A DNA stretch of 64,000 nucleotides, taken from the NCBI RefSeq assembly GCF_017312405.1, contig NZ_BLTG01000072.1:1-64000 (forward strand). Direction: 5' to 3'. Positions 47,902 through 56,670 of the stretch are shown here, in pieces. How positions within the stretch are numbered: the first letter of the stretch is position 1; every line of letters begins with the position of its first letter. The notes under the pieces were generated by a model. It was not told where the DNA came from. It made no database searches and saw only the letters and a list, made by a program, of their open reading frames with translations. Both the position numbers and the translations under genes were made by a program. The stretch comes from Mycobacterium sp. PO1 (lineage in GTDB: Bacteria; Actinomycetota; Actinomycetes; Mycobacteriales; Mycobacteriaceae).

Positions 47902-50481
47902 TCAGGCGGCCAGGGGTGCGTAGGTCGTGGTGCGCTGACGGGCCGGGCGGCCGATGCCCTCCGCGATCGCCGACAGTTCCTCGATGCTCTTGTAGGAGCC
48001 GAATTCCGAGCCGGCCATCCGCGAGATCGTCTCCTCCATCAAGGTTCCACCCAGATCGTTGGCACCGCCGCGCAGCATGACCTGCGTGCGCTCCACGCCG
48101 AGCTTCACCCAGCTGGTCTGGATGTTGGAGATCCTGCCGTGCAACATGATCCGCGCCAACGCGTGCACCGCCCGATTGTCGCGGTGCGTGGGGCCCGGCC
48201 GCGCACCGCCGGCCAGGTACAGCGGCGAGGACTGGTGCACGAACGGCAGCGGCACGAACTCGGTGAAGCCGCCGGTGCGGTCCTGGATGCCGGTCAGCAC
48301 CCGCAGGTGCCCCACCCAGTGCCGGGGCGTGTCGACGTGTCCGTACATCATCGTCGAACTGGAGCGCAGTCCCACCTCGTGCGCGGTGGTGATCACCTCG
48401 ATCCACTCCGAGGTGGGCAGCTTGCCTTTGGTGAGCACCCAGCGCACCTCGTCGTCGAGGATCTCGGCGGCGGTGCCCGGAATGGTGTCCAGCCCGGCCT
48501 CCCGCAACGCGGTCAACCACTCCCGAATGCTCGAGCCGCTCTTGGTCACCCCGTTGACGATCTCCATCGGCGAGAACGCGTGCACGTGCATCGAGGGCAC
48601 CCTGGCCTTGACCGCACGCACCAGATCGGCATAGCCCGTCACCGGCAGATCGGGGTCGATCCCGCCCTGCATGCACACCTCGGTCGCGCCGGCGACGTGC
48701 GCCTGCCAGGCCCGGTCGGCCACCTCCTGGGTGGACAGCGAGAAGGCGTCCGCATCCCCTTTGCGCTGAGCGAACGCGCAGAACCGGCAGCCGGTGTAGC
48801 AGATATTGGTGAAGTTGATGTTGCGGTTGACGACGTAGGTGACATCGTCGCCGACAGTGTCGCGGCGCAACGAATCAGCCAGCGCTGCAACAGCGTCGAG
48901 CGCCGGGCCGTCGGCGGTGGCCAACGCCAGGTACTCGTCGTCGGTGCAACCGGCGGGGTCACGTTCGGCGGAGCGCAGGGCGGCCAGCACATCGGTGTCG
49001 AGGCGTTCGGGCGCCCGGGCGGCCAGCTCGCTGACCTTCTCCCGGATGGCGTCCCAGTCACCGAACGCGCTGCCCAGGTCGCTGCGGGTCTCCGTCCGGC
49101 GCCCCTGGGAGTCGATCTCTTCGTTCAGGTCGACCCGGCCCAGCGATTCGGCTGCCTCGTCGGGTTCCTGCCAAGGACGACCGGCCGGGTTGATGTCGCG
49201 CGCGAACCCGGTCTGCGGGTCGGCCAGCGCCGCGACGTGGCCGGCCACGCGCGGATCGATCCAGGCCGCACCGGCGGTGACGTAGGGCGGTTGGGCGGTC
49301 AGCCGCTGGACCAGGTCGTAGCCCGCCTCGGCGGTGACCGCGGCCAGTTCGTCCAGTGCCGGCCAGGGCCGTTCGGGGTTGACGTGGTCGGGGGTCAGCG
49401 GCGACACCCCACCCCAGTCGTCGACCCCCGCACCGATCAGTGCCAGGCACTCCGCGCGTGAGACCAGGTTGGGGGGCGCCTGGATGCGCATCTTGGGACC
49501 CATCACCAGCCGCGTCACCGCCAGAGTGGCCAGGAACTCGTCGATGTCGGCGTCCGGCGTCGACGCCATCGCGGTGTGGTCCTTGGCCCGGAAGTTCTGC
49601 ACGATCACTTCCTGCACGTGCCCGAACTCGCGGTGCACCCGGCGGATCGCGTGGATGGTGTCGGCCCGCTCGGCACGCGTCTCCCCGATGCCAACCAACA
49701 GGCCGGTGGTGAACGGAATCGAGAGCCGGCCCGCGTCGGCGAGGGTGCGCAGCCGCACCTCGGGATCCTTGTCGGGGCTGCCGTAGTGCGCCTCCCCCTT
49801 GGTCTCGAACAGCCGCCGCGAGGTGGTTTCCAGCATCATGCCCATCGACGGCGCAACTGGCTTGAGACGGGAGAGCTCCGACCAGCTCATCACCCCGGGG
49901 TTCAGGTGCGGCAGCAGCCCGGTCTCCTCGAGCACCCGGATGGCCATCGCGCGGACGTAGTCCAGCGTCGAGTCGTAACCGCGTTCGTCGAGCCACTGCC
50001 GGGCCTCGTCCCACCGCGCCTCCGGCCGGTCGCCGAGAGTGAACAACGCTTCCTTGCAACCGAGTTCGGCGCCGCGGCGCGCCACCGCCAGAATCTCGTC
50101 GGGCTCCATGTACATGCCCTTGCCCGCCGCGCGCAGCCGGCCCGGAACGGTGACGAAGGTGCAGTAGTGGCAGGTGTCCCGGCACAGATGGCTGACCGGG
50201 AGGAAGACCTTGCGCGAATAGCTGACCGGCAGGCGCCCGGTGGCCCCGCGCCGACCGGCGGCCTCCAGGCCCGCGTCGCGGACACGGGCCGCGCTGGCGC
50301 ACAGGTCGGCGAGGTCGGCACCGCGCGCACCCATGGCGACGGCGGCTTCGTCGATGTTGAGGGCGACGCCGTCGCGGGCACGTCGCAGGACGCGCCGCAT
50401 GGCGGCCGGACTGGCCGTCTCGACCTTCGGGGGTACCACCGGAGTGGGCAGCTGCGCGCCGTGCTGGGAGTTCAGAGCCAC
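47902..50481 (-). CDS. fbiC: Bifunctional FO synthase FbiC (coenzyme F420)
   Basis: An 859-aa fusion of the CofG and CofH radical-SAM enzymes, which together make the deazaflavin FO from tyrosine and a ribityl uracil. The N-terminal cluster motif is CRDTCHYCTF (near residue 90) and the second is CYTGCRFCAF (near 575). Other motifs are FTLGDRPEARWDEARQWLDE and HVHAFSPMEIVNGVTKSG. The GTG at 50481 matches the M. tuberculosis FbiC length (856). An upstream GTG at 50526 would add 15 non-conserved residues. H37Rv has PE12 next to it, which is not present here. Confidence 0.95.
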   Translation of the reverse strand: MALNSQHGAQLPTPVVPPKVETASPAAMRRVLRRARDGVALNIDEAAVAMGARGADLADLCASAARVRDAGLEAAGRRGATGRLPVSYSRKVFLPVSHLCRDTCHYCTFVTVPGRLRAAGKGMYMEPDEILAVARRGAELGCKEALFTLGDRPEARWDEARQWLDERGYDSTLDYVRAMAIRVLEETGLLPHLNPGVMSWSELSRLKPVAPSMGMMLETTSRRLFETKGEAHYGSPDKDPEVRLRTLADAGRLSIPFTTGLLVGIGETRAERADTIHAIRRVHREFGHVQEVIVQNFRAKDHTAMASTPDADIDEFLATLAVTRLVMGPKMRIQAPPNLVSRAECLALIGAGVDDWGGVSPLTPDHVNPERPWPALDELAAVTAEAGYDLVQRLTAQPPYVTAGAAWIDPRVAGHVAALADPQTGFARDINPAGRPWQEPDEAAESLGRVDLNEEIDSQGRRTETRSDLGSAFGDWDAIREKVSELAARAPERLDTDVLAALRSAERDPAGCTDDEYLALATADGPALDAVAALADSLRRDTVGDDVTYVVNRNINFTNICYTGCRFCAFAQRKGDADAFSLSTQEVADRAWQAHVAGATEVCMQGGIDPDLPVTGYADLVRAVKARVPSMHVHAFSPMEIVNGVTKSGSSIREWLTALREAGLDTIPGTAAEILDDEVRWVLTKGKLPTSEWIEVITTAHEVGLRSSSTMMYGHVDTPRHWVGHLRVLTGIQDRTGGFTEFVPLPFVHQSSPLYLAGGARPGPTHRDNRAVHALARIMLHGRISNIQTSWVKLGVERTQVMLRGGANDLGGTLMEETISRMAGSEFGSYKSIEELSAIAEGIGRPARQRTTTYAPLAA

Positions 50482-50595
50482 GCCTCTGTAACCCCACGGC
50501 TGTCGCGGATCATCCGCGCGTCTCACTATTTGAAACCGGTGCGCCTGGCATAGGGGTCACAGTAGTAGGAGTCCCCCGCTTCGGTGCGAGGCCCG

Positions 50596-51033
50596 TCAGC
50601 GGGCAACCGGCGGGCGCCGCAGTAGCAACCACCCCGCGGGCAGTGCACCCAGAACGAGGAGCAGCAGCAGCCCGTACTCCATGACACCGGGCCCGCCGAA
50701 GACGATGTCGTCACCCGGGCCACCCAGCGTGAAGACCCCGACAGTCGCCAGCCAGGCCCACAGCGGCAGCGCCGCCCAACGCGGCGAGGCGTGCAGTTGC
50801 AGCGCCGCCCACACCAGTGCCGCGTTGAGCAGACCGCTGAGCAGGGCACTGATCGGGATCCACACCGACCCCAGATGTACGGGAAGGAAGAAGATGGCCA
50901 TCAGCGCCGACAGCACACCGTCGACCGCGAGCAGACCCAGCAGGAACGGCCGACGCCGATCCGACGCCGGCGGGGCGGCGGCCGTCAGGTCGGGATGCTG
51001 TCGAGCAGCGACACCAGCGAACCGACCACCCAC
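50596..51033 (-). CDS. Conserved membrane protein (Rv1171-like)
   Basis: A protein of up to 145 aa with four hydrophobic segments (FLLGLLAVDGVLSALMAIFF, WIPISALLSGLLNAALVWAA, LPLWAWLATVGVFTLGG, YGLLLLLVLGALPAGWLLL). It corresponds in position to Rv1171, between mshB and fbiC. The start is unclear: a GTG at 51033 overlaps the preceding 35-aa ORF by 49 nt in another frame. A non-standard CTG where that ORF stops is also conceivable. The function is unknown. Confidence 0.7.
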   Translation of the reverse strand: MGGRFAGVAARQHPDLTAAAPPASDRRRPFLLGLLAVDGVLSALMAIFFLPVHLGSVWIPISALLSGLLNAALVWAALQLHASPRWAALPLWAWLATVGVFTLGGPGDDIVFGGPGVMEYGLLLLLVLGALPAGWLLLRRPPVAR

Positions 51034-51092
51034 TGGAAGTTGTCCAGCCGGTCCTGCCAGTGCTGCAGGTTGGGATCCAGGTCCGGGTCCAT
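50985..51092 (-). CDS. Small protein, 35 aa, between mshB and the Rv1171-like gene
   Basis: ATG at 51092, preceded by a clear ribosome-binding site (GGAAGGGAA, about 6 nt away), encodes MDPDLDPNLQHWQDRLDNFQ and then WVVGSLVSLLDSIPT. It is an acidic N terminus followed by an amphipathic helix with two Trp. It lies 56 nt after the mshB stop on the same strand and overlaps the start of the next gene. It is too short for routine gene callers. The Shine-Dalgarno sequence and helix pattern argue it is real. Confidence 0.6.
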   Translation of the reverse strand: MDPDLDPNLQHWQDRLDNFQWVVGSLVSLLDSIPT

Positions 51093-51148
51093 GTGTTTCC
51101 CTTCCGCGCGGGTTCGGTTGCCGGCAGCTTACCCGCCTCGATGGGAAG

Positions 51149-52000
51149 TTACCCCAGGCTCAGCCCGGCGAGCAGATCGGTTTCCCATCCGCGTCCGTCG
51201 CGCTCCCCGGTGGACCCGGCGGCCAGCGTGTAGAACTCGGTCGCTCCGACGGGCAACGCGACGCCGTTGGACAGCGCGCACGCCCGGCCGTCCGGGGACA
51301 CCTGCACCTGGGTGGCGTGGGCGCGCAGCGCGGCGACCTTGGCCGACAGGTGCTCGGTGATGTCGAGCGCGGCGTCGATCGCGTCGTCGGGAACCCCGAA
51401 CCAGATGTCGTCACCGCTGACCAGGGTCCATCCGGCGGGCACGTCGGCCAGCGCCGCCAACTCGGCGGCGATCGCCGTGGCCGACGTGACGGTCCAGTAG
51501 AACTTCGGCACCTCCCACTGCGCGGCGTCGACCGCCGCTGTCGTCACCCGGTGGGTGTGGATGTGGTCGGGGTGCCCGTAGCCCCCTTGCGGGTCGTAGG
51601 TGACGACGACATGGGGGCGCAGGTCGTCGATGGCCGCGGCCAGTGCGGCGGTCTGCTCGGCGACGTCGCCGTCGACGAAGCGCCGCCCGCGGCGCGGCGG
51701 CGTGTCGGCCATTCCGGAGTCGCGCCACCGGCCGGCACCGCCGAGGAAGCGGGGCCGGTCCACACCGAGTTCGCGCAGCGCCGCGGTCAGCTCGGCGATG
51801 CGGTAGCCACCCAGCTGGTCGGCGTGGTCGACGGCGAGCTGCGCCCACTGCTCCCCGATCACCTCGCCCTCTTCGCCCAGGGTGCACGTGATCACCTGCA
51901 CCTGCGCACCCAGGGCGACGTAGCGGGCGATCGTCGCCCCGGTGGTCAGGGTCTCGTCGTCGGGGTGGGCATGGACGAACAGCAGCCGCGGGGTCTCCAT
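51149..52000 (-). CDS. mshB: GlcNAc-inositol deacetylase MshB (mycothiol synthesis)
   Basis: A 283-aa zinc deacetylase of the PIG-L/LmbE family. It removes acetate from GlcNAc-myo-inositol, the second committed phase of mycothiol synthesis. The zinc and catalytic motif HAHPDDETLTTGAT is at the N terminus. TYDPQGGYGHPDHIHTHRVT carries the third ligand. GGAGRWRDSGMADTPPR is the substrate loop. The ATG at 52000 matches the family start. It is the first of a run with the 35-aa ORF, the Rv1171-like gene and fbiC on one strand. Confidence 0.95.
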   Translation of the reverse strand: METPRLLFVHAHPDDETLTTGATIARYVALGAQVQVITCTLGEEGEVIGEQWAQLAVDHADQLGGYRIAELTAALRELGVDRPRFLGGAGRWRDSGMADTPPRRGRRFVDGDVAEQTAALAAAIDDLRPHVVVTYDPQGGYGHPDHIHTHRVTTAAVDAAQWEVPKFYWTVTSATAIAAELAALADVPAGWTLVSGDDIWFGVPDDAIDAALDITEHLSAKVAALRAHATQVQVSPDGRACALSNGVALPVGATEFYTLAAGSTGERDGRGWETDLLAGLSLG

Positions 52001-52081
52001 GTCACCAGCTTGCCCTCACGCGGCGACCCTTGTGAGCCTCAGGGCGCCGCGCCGTCGACGAGCGATCGAACGCCGACCGGG

Positions 52082-53017
52082 TCAGCCGATCCGCGCGCCC
52101 GGCAACCGCGTCGGGTCGTCCTCCAGCGTTGCCCGGTCCCAGCCACCCAGCTCGGCGGCGGCCGCGTAGGTGCTGTGCAGGAATTCGGCGACCGCCCGGT
52201 CCGGGTCGGGGGCCGCCCGGGCGACCTCGTAGGGCAACAGGAACTGCTGGAAATCATTGCTGTAGAACGCGCCATCGGGGCCGACGGGCTGGTCGGCGAA
52301 TCCCTCGGGGGCCGGGTAGGCGTAGGAGTAGAAGGCGCCTTCTTCCCCGCCGCCGGGCCAGAAGCCACAGCTGGACAGCTCATGCGAGTAGCCCTCGACC
52401 ATGACCCAGTCCGCACAGTTGGGCGCTCCCCCGGGGTGCGGCGGCGCCGAGTTCCCGGAGAAGCGGGTGCATGCCAGGTCCATCGCACCCCAGAAGAAGT
52501 GCACCGGGCTGACCTTGCCGACGAAGTGCGACCGGAACTCGCCGATCGTGCGGTTGGCCTGGAGCAGCTGACGCCAGAACAGCGTGACTGCCTCGGCGTC
52601 GTAGGAGGCGTGCTCATGATCCTCGGCGAACGGGATCGCCGGGTCGACCTCGTTGGGCACCGCCCGGATCTGCGCCTCGATACCGAGTGCATCGAGGCGC
52701 TCCATCAGCCGGGTGTAGAACTCTGCCACCGACATGGGCTGCAACGGCAGACTCTCGGCGCCCCCGTCGCTGCTTCGGATATCGAGTCGGTGGCTGATGA
52801 AGTCGAACTCGATCTCGAAGGCCCCACCGCGGTACGGGATGGTCGACGTCGCCAACCCGCGCGGGCTGACGTAGAGCGTTGTCTGCCACCAGTGGTTGAG
52901 CAAGGGGGCGTGTCTCATCCGGATCTTGCCGACGATCTGCGTCCACATGTGCAGGGTGTCGCGGGTGGGGGTCCAGTCCGACACCCGTAGTGTCGGCCAG
53001 CTCGTGTTCGTGGTCAT
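52082..53017 (-). CDS. DUF5996 family protein
   Basis: A 311-aa cytoplasmic protein, recognised as DUF5996 from WPTLRVSDWTPTRDTLHMWT, QTTLYVSPRGLATSTIPYRG, FVGKVSPVHFFWGAMDLACT and PGGAPNCADWVMVEGYSHEL. The function is unknown. His and Trp residues are abundant. The ATG at 53017 overlaps the preceding oxidoreductase gene by ATGA, so the two proteins are made together. Confidence 0.82.
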   Translation of the reverse strand: MTTNTSWPTLRVSDWTPTRDTLHMWTQIVGKIRMRHAPLLNHWWQTTLYVSPRGLATSTIPYRGGAFEIEFDFISHRLDIRSSDGGAESLPLQPMSVAEFYTRLMERLDALGIEAQIRAVPNEVDPAIPFAEDHEHASYDAEAVTLFWRQLLQANRTIGEFRSHFVGKVSPVHFFWGAMDLACTRFSGNSAPPHPGGAPNCADWVMVEGYSHELSSCGFWPGGGEEGAFYSYAYPAPEGFADQPVGPDGAFYSNDFQQFLLPYEVARAAPDPDRAVAEFLHSTYAAAAELGGWDRATLEDDPTRLPGARIG

Positions 53018-53739
53018 CGATACTCCGGATTCGCGTGGTCGGGGTGCGTACCAGCATCCCAGGCGGTGCGCTGATTGCCGTAGGCCGGAATACCGCCGGC
53101 GGCGCGGAGCATGGACGCGAGGTGCATCAGGTTGTAGGTCATGAACGCGATGTTGCGGTTGGTGAAGTCGTTGTCCGGGCCGCCGGACCCCTCGTCGAGG
53201 TAGGACGGACCGGGGCCGACCTCGCCCAGCCAGCCCGCGTCGGCCTGAGGCGGGACGGTGTACCCGATGTGCTGCAAGCTGAACAGGATGCTCATCGCAC
53301 AGTGTTTGAGCCCGTCCTCGTTTCCGGTGAGCAGGCATCCACCGACCCGCCCGTAGTAGGAATACTGCCCCTGCTCGTTGAGGACGCCGGAGTAGCCGTA
53401 GAGCCGCTCGATGACCCGCCGTGTCACAGAACTGTTGTCGCCCAGCCAGATCGGTCCGCCGATGACGAGGATGTCGGCGGCCAGTACCCGCGGCAGCAGG
53501 TCAGGCCAATCGTCGCGCTCCCACCCGTGCTCGGTCATGTCAGGTCGGACACCGGTGGCGATGTCGTGGTCCACGGCGCGAAACTGGTCCACCGTCACCC
53601 CGTTCGCCACCATGATCGCCGCGCTGCGGTCGATCACGCCCTGGGTGTGGCTGAGGGCGGGTGAGCGGTTGAGGGTGCAGTTGACGTACAACGCGCGCAG
53701 CCCGGAGAAGTCGGGTCGGTCGCTGCGGGAGTCGGGCAT
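53014..53739 (-). CDS. NAD(P)H-dependent flavoprotein oxidoreductase (flavodoxin-like)
   Basis: A 241-aa protein of the NADPH-dependent FMN reductase/flavodoxin-like fold. The first strand and phosphate loop are LRALYVNCTLNRSPALSHTQ. The flavin loop is ILVIGGPIWLGDNSSVTRRV. Later parts are GRVGGCLLTGNEDGLKHCAM and PGPSYLDEGSGGPDNDFTNR. It probably reduces quinones, azo dyes or an unknown partner using bound FMN. AAGGA lies 6-10 nt before the ATG at 53739. It pairs with the DUF5996 gene and is divergent from a LAL regulator. Confidence 0.83.
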   Translation of the reverse strand: MPDSRSDRPDFSGLRALYVNCTLNRSPALSHTQGVIDRSAAIMVANGVTVDQFRAVDHDIATGVRPDMTEHGWERDDWPDLLPRVLAADILVIGGPIWLGDNSSVTRRVIERLYGYSGVLNEQGQYSYYGRVGGCLLTGNEDGLKHCAMSILFSLQHIGYTVPPQADAGWLGEVGPGPSYLDEGSGGPDNDFTNRNIAFMTYNLMHLASMLRAAGGIPAYGNQRTAWDAGTHPDHANPEYR

Positions 53740-53830
53740 GGAGTCCTTCCACGGACGTACGTTGATACGCGGTGCCGAGCCGGCTCTGGTGGCGCCGCCG
53801 TGCCCAGTGTCGGGCAACGCCGGTGTCGGC

Positions 53831-53872
53831 GAATCGGTCAGTGAATCGGTCGGGGCGCCGAGCGGCTACTTT
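53831..53872 (+). promoter_or_regulatory. Direct-repeat operator and leaderless -10 of the LAL gene
   Basis: GAATCGGTC is repeated at 53831-53839 and 53843-53851 (12-bp period). TACTTT (53867-53872) is 7 nt from the ATG at 53880. The repeats lie where an activator would contact RNA polymerase. Confidence 0.5.
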
Positions 53873-53879
53873 CGGAGTC

Positions 53880-56585
53880 ATGGACCTGTTCGGGCGGCGG
53901 ACCGAGACCGCGGCCCTGGACGGGTTGCTGGCACAGGCAGCCGGCGGCGCGGGATGCGGGCTTGTCCTGTGGGGTGAGCCGGGAATCGGCAAGTCCGCGC
54001 TGCTCGATTACGCCGTCGAGGCAGCTGCCGAGGCGACGGTGCTGTGTTGCCGGGGCACCCGGATGGAGGCGAGTCTCGCCTTCGCGGCGCTACACGAACT
54101 GCTGTGGCCGGTGCGCGACCGGTTGGAGACGCTTCCGGCGCCGCAGGCCGCCGCCCTGCGCTCGGCGCTGGGGATGAGCGGCGAGCCGGCCAACCGCTTC
54201 CTGATCGGCGCTGCCGTGCTGTCCCTGGTTGCGGGCCTGGCCCGGGATGGACCGGTACTCGTCGTGGTGGACGACGCGCAGTGGGTCGACGAGGAGACCG
54301 CTCAGTGCCTGGGCTTCGTCGCCCGGCGGGTGCGAACCGATTCGGTCGCGTTGCTGGTCGCTGCACACGAGGAGCCCGACGCGGGCCCGTGGGAGGGCCT
54401 GGCGTCAATGGAGATCAAGGGCCTGGCCGACGATGACGCACGGCGTCTGGTCGACGCTGTGACACCGGATGCCGACGAGAGCCTGCGCCGCCGCACGGTC
54501 GAGATCGCGACGGGCAACCCACTGGCGCTGCGCGAGCTACCCACCCTGAACCGGGACGAGGTGCTGCCCGGTGCGATCCCGGTCGGCCCCCGGCTACGGC
54601 GCGCGTTCTGCGCGCGAGCCGACACACTGAAGCCCGCCACGCGTGCGCTGTTGCTGCTGGCGGCAGCGGAGGAACGCGGCGACCGGCACCTCGTGCAGCG
54701 AGCGGGCGCCGGGTGGGGTGTCGATGCGTCCGCCTGGGAGGAAGCGCTGCGTTCCGGTCTGCTCGAGGCGTCGGGGGCGCAGGTACATTTCCGGCATCCG
54801 CTGGTCAGGGCGGCCCTCTACGACGGAGCACCGTTCGGCGAGCGCCAGGCCGCGCACCGGGCACTCGCTGCGAGCTTGCCGAGCAATGCCGTCGGAGAAC
54901 GGGCCTGGCATCTGGCCGCCGCGGCAGACACGGCGGACGAGCACGTGGCGGAGCTGCTGGAACAGACGGCACAGGCATGTCTGCAGCGTGACGCGGGACC
55001 GACGGCGGCGCGGGCGCTGCAGCGCGCCGCGGAGCTGTCACCGGAGCGGGCCGACGCTGCGCGCCGGCTCGCCATGGCTGCGCGCGCCAGCTGGGGCGCC
55101 GGGAATGCCGGGGCAGCACAGAGATTGCTCGACGACGCGGAGCGCCTGGTCGGCGAAGAAGCAGTCGTCCGTCTGAGCGCTGGGCTGCGGGGAATCCTCG
55201 AGTTCAGCCACGGCGTGGTCGATCGAGCCCACCGCTACCTCATCGGCGACATGGCGGTCGTCGACGGTGGTCGGGCTGCGGTGGAGTTGGGCGCGGTCGC
55301 GGTGCGGGCGGCGTGGTCGGCCGGTCGGACCGACCTCCAACAGGACGCGCTGAACCGGCTGCTGTCGCTGCGCGCCGACGACGACCCGGACCTGTCGCCG
55401 GTCATGCCGGCGCTGCAGTCCTGGTGGGCGTGTTACGACGAGACCGGGGAGCTGACCGGCTCGTCCCCCGGCGGGGGCGGCGACACGGTTGGTCTGCTCG
55501 GCGTCGTCCCCTGGGCGCTTCTTCCGCCGACGTTGCTGGTGTGGGCCTGGGGAGCCGAGGGCCCGCTGAGAGACGTGCTGGGCCTGCAGGTCGCCGCGCT
55601 GCGGCGGCGCCAGGAGCTGCCCGCACTCGCGATGGCGTTGTCCCAGACGACGGTCCTGGACCTTTTCTCGGGTCGCTGGGACACCGCCGCGGCGGCCGCG
55701 GACGAGGCGCTACGGCTGGCCGAGGAGGTCGGCGCCGACCACGTCGCCACCCAATGCCGGCTCTCCCTGGCCAGGCTGGCGGCGGGCCGGGGCGACCGGG
55801 CCGTCGTTCTGGAGAACACCGAACGGGCCCTGCTCGGTTCGATTCCGCGGGGGGTCCGGGCCCTGAGCGCCTCGGCGTACTGGATTCGCGGGCGTGCTGC
55901 GCTGTTCAGCGGTCAGCCGCAGGAAGCCTTGCATCATCTGACGCCGCTCCACGAACCCGGTCACGATGCCGCGCACCGAACGACGGCCTTGCTGGCCGCG
56001 GTGGATACTGCCGAGGCGGCGGCGCAACTCGATCGTCTGGATGTGGTCGGGTCCGAGCTCACAGTGATGGACGCCTGGGTCCGACGGACCGGAGCGACCT
56101 GGGCCCGCGCGGCCGCACACCGGCTCCGTGCCCTCGCCGGATCCGATGCCGAGCCCCACTTCCGGGCGGCCCTCGACGCCGGCGCGGGTGACGACCCGTT
56201 CGAGCTCGCCCGCACCCGGTTGCTGTACGGGGAGTGGCTGCGGCGGGCGCGTCGGCGCGCGGACGCCCGCGAGCACCTCGGCGCCGCCGCCGAGACTTTC
56301 GGCCGGGTCGGCGCGACGCTGCTGCGGGACCGGGCGGTGCGCGAGCTCGACCTGGCCGGCGGGGCGGGCACCCATCAAGACGCGGCGGGCCTGACCGTTC
56401 AGGAGTTCCGCGTCGCCCGGCTGGCCGCCGACGGCCTGACCAACCGCCAGATCGCTGCGCAGCTGCTGATCAGCCACCGCACCGTCGGCCACCACCTGTC
56501 CAACGTCTATCTCAAGCTCGGGGTCACCTCACGCGCCGAGCTCGCCCGGGTCGACATGTCCGGCGATTTCCACCTTCGCGGATGA
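53880..56585 (+). CDS. LAL-type LuxR-family transcriptional regulator
   Basis: A 901-aa large ATP-binding LuxR regulator. It begins DLFGRRTETAALDGLLAQAA. Walker A is LWGEPGIGKSALLDY (residues ~33-45) and Walker B is LVVVDDAQWVDEETAQ. A long Ala/Arg-rich TPR-like solenoid follows. The C-terminal LuxR HTH (about 835-895) reads LTVQEFRVARLAADGLTNRQ, IAAQLLISHRTVGHHLSNVY and LKLGVTSRAELA. The inducer is unknown. It is divergent from the flavoprotein-DUF5996 pair, a likely target. The start is set by the -10 spacing. Confidence 0.9.
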   Translation: MDLFGRRTETAALDGLLAQAAGGAGCGLVLWGEPGIGKSALLDYAVEAAAEATVLCCRGTRMEASLAFAALHELLWPVRDRLETLPAPQAAALRSALGMSGEPANRFLIGAAVLSLVAGLARDGPVLVVVDDAQWVDEETAQCLGFVARRVRTDSVALLVAAHEEPDAGPWEGLASMEIKGLADDDARRLVDAVTPDADESLRRRTVEIATGNPLALRELPTLNRDEVLPGAIPVGPRLRRAFCARADTLKPATRALLLLAAAEERGDRHLVQRAGAGWGVDASAWEEALRSGLLEASGAQVHFRHPLVRAALYDGAPFGERQAAHRALAASLPSNAVGERAWHLAAAADTADEHVAELLEQTAQACLQRDAGPTAARALQRAAELSPERADAARRLAMAARASWGAGNAGAAQRLLDDAERLVGEEAVVRLSAGLRGILEFSHGVVDRAHRYLIGDMAVVDGGRAAVELGAVAVRAAWSAGRTDLQQDALNRLLSLRADDDPDLSPVMPALQSWWACYDETGELTGSSPGGGGDTVGLLGVVPWALLPPTLLVWAWGAEGPLRDVLGLQVAALRRRQELPALAMALSQTTVLDLFSGRWDTAAAAADEALRLAEEVGADHVATQCRLSLARLAAGRGDRAVVLENTERALLGSIPRGVRALSASAYWIRGRAALFSGQPQEALHHLTPLHEPGHDAAHRTTALLAAVDTAEAAAQLDRLDVVGSELTVMDAWVRRTGATWARAAAHRLRALAGSDAEPHFRAALDAGAGDDPFELARTRLLYGEWLRRARRRADAREHLGAAAETFGRVGATLLRDRAVRELDLAGGAGTHQDAAGLTVQEFRVARLAADGLTNRQIAAQLLISHRTVGHHLSNVYLKLGVTSRAELARVDMSGDFHLRG

Positions 56586-56623
56586 CGGATTGGCTGCCCG
56601 ATTCGCGGGAACGCACGCGCCCA

Positions 56624-56629
56624 TAGCGT
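56624..56629 (+). promoter_or_regulatory. -10 element before the GNAT leader ORF
   Basis: TAGCGT ends 8 nt before the GTG at 56638, the leaderless spacing used elsewhere in this window. The first translated ORF would be the 10-codon one and not GNAT itself. Confidence 0.4.
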
Positions 56630-56637
56630 CGACCTTC

Positions 56638-56670
56638 GTGACCATGACCGAGGGATTGACCGTCCGGTGA
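56638..56670 (+). CDS. Leaderless 10-codon upstream ORF coupled to the GNAT gene
   Basis: GTG at 56638 starts a 10-codon reading frame (MTMTEGLTVR). Its TGA overlaps the GTG of the GNAT gene (GTGA at 56667-56670), and the frames differ. The leaderless -10 and the overlap suggest that translation of GNAT depends on this short ORF. Confidence 0.4.
   Translation: MTMTEGLTVR

Noticed and set aside
50482..50595. PE/PPE gene next to fbiC as in H37Rv (PE12)
   Set aside because: The spacer is too short and contains no PE motif; the gene is absent here.
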